Assembly (NCBI RefSeq): GCF_001667505.1
Contig: NZ_LZHZ01000021.1
Coordinates: 1-64,000 of the forward strand
Length of the DNA stretch: 64,000 bases
Source: Mycobacterium sp. ACS1612
GTDB lineage: Bacteria > Actinomycetota > Actinomycetes > Mycobacteriales > Mycobacteriaceae
Direction: 5' to 3'
In this document: positions 62,479 through 64,000 of the stretch, one piece after another
Position numbering within the stretch: position 1 is the first letter of the stretch
Layout of the letters: each line of letters opens with the position of its first letter
Program-made: the position numbers and the translations under genes
The notes under the pieces: model-generated
What the model was told of the DNA's origin: nothing
Database searches by the model: none
The model's input: only the letters and a program-made list of their open reading frames with translations

Positions 62479-63305
62479 CGAGGCGGGCCGGACAACCATT
62501 GCCGCCACCGGGCCAGCACCGCGGGCAGGTCGGCGCCGAGGGTCTCGCGCACGGCGGTGGCCGCGTCCGGATGGCCGGGACTGCACGCCCGCAGATAAAG
62601 CGCGCGCAACGAGTCGGCGCCGTACGTGTCCGCGACGAACCGGCTGAACCACCAGGCCCGGTCGTACGCCTGGGACTGCTCGGGTCCGGACAGGTCCGCG
62701 TCGGTCGGCAGCCGCCATGTTGCGGCGGAGCCAGGCCGGGTCGCCGGTGGGCGGCCCACGTAATCAGCGACGCCCTCGGTCAGCCAGCGCGGCGCGTCGG
62801 CGGCGGTGACGGCACGCGACGCGAAGTGGAACAGCTCGTGGCGCAGCACAATTCGTAACGAAGCATCATTCATGCCCGACGCGCCGGGAGCGAACATGAT
62901 GCGTTGGGCGGTGGTGGTGGCGGCCGTGTCGGGGCCGCCGTCAGCGAGAGTGCCGAACTCGGCGTCTGATCCCGCAGCAACGATCACGATGTCGCGCGGC
63001 CAGTCGGGGCCCCAGAACGCGGTGACGGCATTCGCGGCACCGTCCATCTCGGCCCCGATGCGGGCCAGCAACGGCGCCGTGCGCGGGCCACCCATGCCGA
63101 CGAGGTGAACGGTGCGGCCGTCGCCAAGGGTCTCAATGGTTGACGCGGCGGTCGGTGTGGTCAGCGACGCGGGCGCGGCGACGACCGGACGCTCGGGCTC
63201 CGACTGCGGCCCGCCGACGAGCAGCACCCCACAGATCAACTCCGTGATCAGGATGGCCGCCAGCCGGCGACGGTCAGTAGCGACGGATGTTGTGGATCGG
63301 CGCAT
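62475..63305 (-). CDS. Predicted secreted zinc peptidase (peptidase MA-like)
   Basis: Start at ATG 63305 (MRRSTTSVATDRRRLAAILI). The 276-residue protein has an N-terminal hydrophobic signal/anchor (residues 14-31) and an HExxH zinc motif in LRHELFHFASR near residue 164, followed by WLTEGVADYVG, where the Glu is a likely third ligand, as in gluzincin (M1/MA-like) peptidases. The substrate is unknown. It overlaps pimB' by 4 bp and ripC by 32 bp. Confidence 0.85.
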   Translation of the reverse strand: MRRSTTSVATDRRRLAAILITELICGVLLVGGPQSEPERPVVAAPASLTTPTAASTIETLGDGRTVHLVGMGGPRTAPLLARIGAEMDGAANAVTAFWGPDWPRDIVIVAAGSDAEFGTLADGGPDTAATTTAQRIMFAPGASGMNDASLRIVLRHELFHFASRAVTAADAPRWLTEGVADYVGRPPATRPGSAATWRLPTDADLSGPEQSQAYDRAWWFSRFVADTYGADSLRALYLRACSPGHPDAATAVRETLGADLPAVLARWRQWLSGPPR

Positions 63306-64000
63306 TGTCGACCGGAGCGACGCGCACCGGCGTGCCGTACGTGGAGGCATGCACCATCATGCCGTCACCGATGTAGATGCCCACGTGCGAAGCGTCTGAG
63401 TAGTACGTCACCAGATCGCCGGGCTGGATCTGATCCATCGACACCGGCTGCCCGCCCTGTGCAAGCGCCTGGCTGGAGTGCGGCAGCGAAATGCCGGCCT
63501 GCTGGAACGACCACATCACCAATCCGGAGCAGTCGAACTGGCCTGGGCCCGACCCGCCCCACACGTACGGTGAGCCGATCCGGCTCAGCGCGGCCTGGAT
63601 GACGGTGGCGGCCTCGGGCGATCCGCCGCCCGGTGGCGCCACATCGCCCGGCGGGATGCCGTTCGGCGGCGCGGCCAGCACGCCGGGATCCGCCGGTGGC
63701 GGCGGCGCGTCGGCAGGCGGCGGTGTCGGCGCAGGCGCCGGCGGCAGCGCCGCGAGCGCGTCACGTTGTGCGGGAGTCAGCGCCTGGTACTGGGACTTGA
63801 CCACGGCGATCTGGACCTGCAGCTTGCTTTGCTTGGATTGCAGGTCAGCGCGCACCGCGGCGGCCTGTTCGGCGGCGGTCTTCGCGTCGGCGGCCGATTT
63901 GGCCGACGCCTGCGCGGCCAGCGTGGCCTTCTGACCGAGGTCGCGGTAGCTCTTCATCTGCGCCGACATCTCGGATGCCATCACCCGCTGCACCGCAAGC
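63274..64000 (-). CDS. ripC: NlpC/P60 peptidoglycan endopeptidase RipC (5' end outside window)
   Basis: The frame is still open at the window edge, so the signal peptide and start are missing. What is seen: a helical coiled-coil part (AAQASAKSAADAKTAAEQAA), a Pro-rich linker, and a C-terminal NlpC/P60 domain with catalytic Cys in FDCSGLVMW, His in SDASHVGIYIG and the third polar residue in MMVHAS. It hydrolyses stem peptides of peptidoglycan during division. It is the most upstream gene of this run and overlaps the peptidase gene. Confidence 0.93.
   Translation of the reverse strand, partial: LAVQRVMASEMSAQMKSYRDLGQKATLAAQASAKSAADAKTAAEQAAAVRADLQSKQSKLQVQIAVVKSQYQALTPAQRDALAALPPAPAPTPPPADAPPPPADPGVLAAPPNGIPPGDVAPPGGGSPEAATVIQAALSRIGSPYVWGGSGPGQFDCSGLVMWSFQQAGISLPHSSQALAQGGQPVSMDQIQPGDLVTYYSDASHVGIYIGDGMMVHASTYGTPVRVAPVDNAPIHNIRRY

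Overview
The window is GC-rich actinobacterial chromosome. Gene content and order point to a rapidly growing mycobacterium (Mycolicibacterium type). From about 22 kb to the right end it follows, from my memory of the M. tuberculosis map, the division and cell-wall (dcw) locus and its flank: wag31, yggT, sepF, yggS, yfiH, ftsZ, ftsQ, murC, murG, ftsW, murD, mraY, murF, murE, pbpB, an FtsL-like gene, rsmH, mraZ, then lppM, idsA2, mptA, pknL, aroG, mannosyltransferases, fadD15, pimB' and ripC. No database search was possible; every name rests on motifs, length and context.

Region 1 (1-12.7 kb), nutrient uptake and respiration. It holds the 3' end of a cytochrome c oxidase subunit I gene, a single-chain nitrate reductase fused to a diflavin reductase, and a very compact minus-strand operon: tctC, tctB, tctA, a universal stress protein and a Ca2+/H+ antiporter. 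A membrane-anchored pentapeptide-repeat protein and a small protein with a possible TIR/deoxyribosyltransferase-like fold follow on the same strand. A CitA/CitB-type two-component system is divergent from tctC.

Region 2 (12.7-22.5 kb), accessory. It holds a small beta-rich unknown, a secreted protein built almost wholly of about 20 copies of a 19-residue repeat, a 13E12-family HNH protein whose start codon lies inside a perfect SOS box, two tandem phospholipase D paralogues, a possible 32-residue lipopeptide, a glutamine amidotransferase, a TIGR01777-type epimerase fused to an SRPBCC domain, and a phosphoribosyltransferase.

Region 3 (22.5-43.7 kb), the dcw cluster. Nearly all genes are on the minus strand and many overlap by 4 bp, starting from mraZ. 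mraZ is preceded by three GTGGNG repeats with 10-bp period, a likely self-binding MraZ operator. A plus-strand lipoprotein gene sits between ftsQ and ftsZ, and a hairpin lies at the pbpB/murE junction.

Region 4 (43.7-64 kb), envelope lipid, mannan and signalling genes: DUF3040 protein, GNAT, LppM, prenyl synthase, two GT-C mannosyltransferases, the PknL kinase with its wHTH partner, a flavin monooxygenase insertion, DAHP synthase, an acyltransferase, an ArsA-like ATPase with SRPBCC proteins, FadD15, PimB', a predicted HExxH peptidase and the RipC endopeptidase (5' end outside the window). Several convergent gene pairs overlap at their 3' coding ends. I found no tRNA, rRNA, CRISPR array or insertion sequence.
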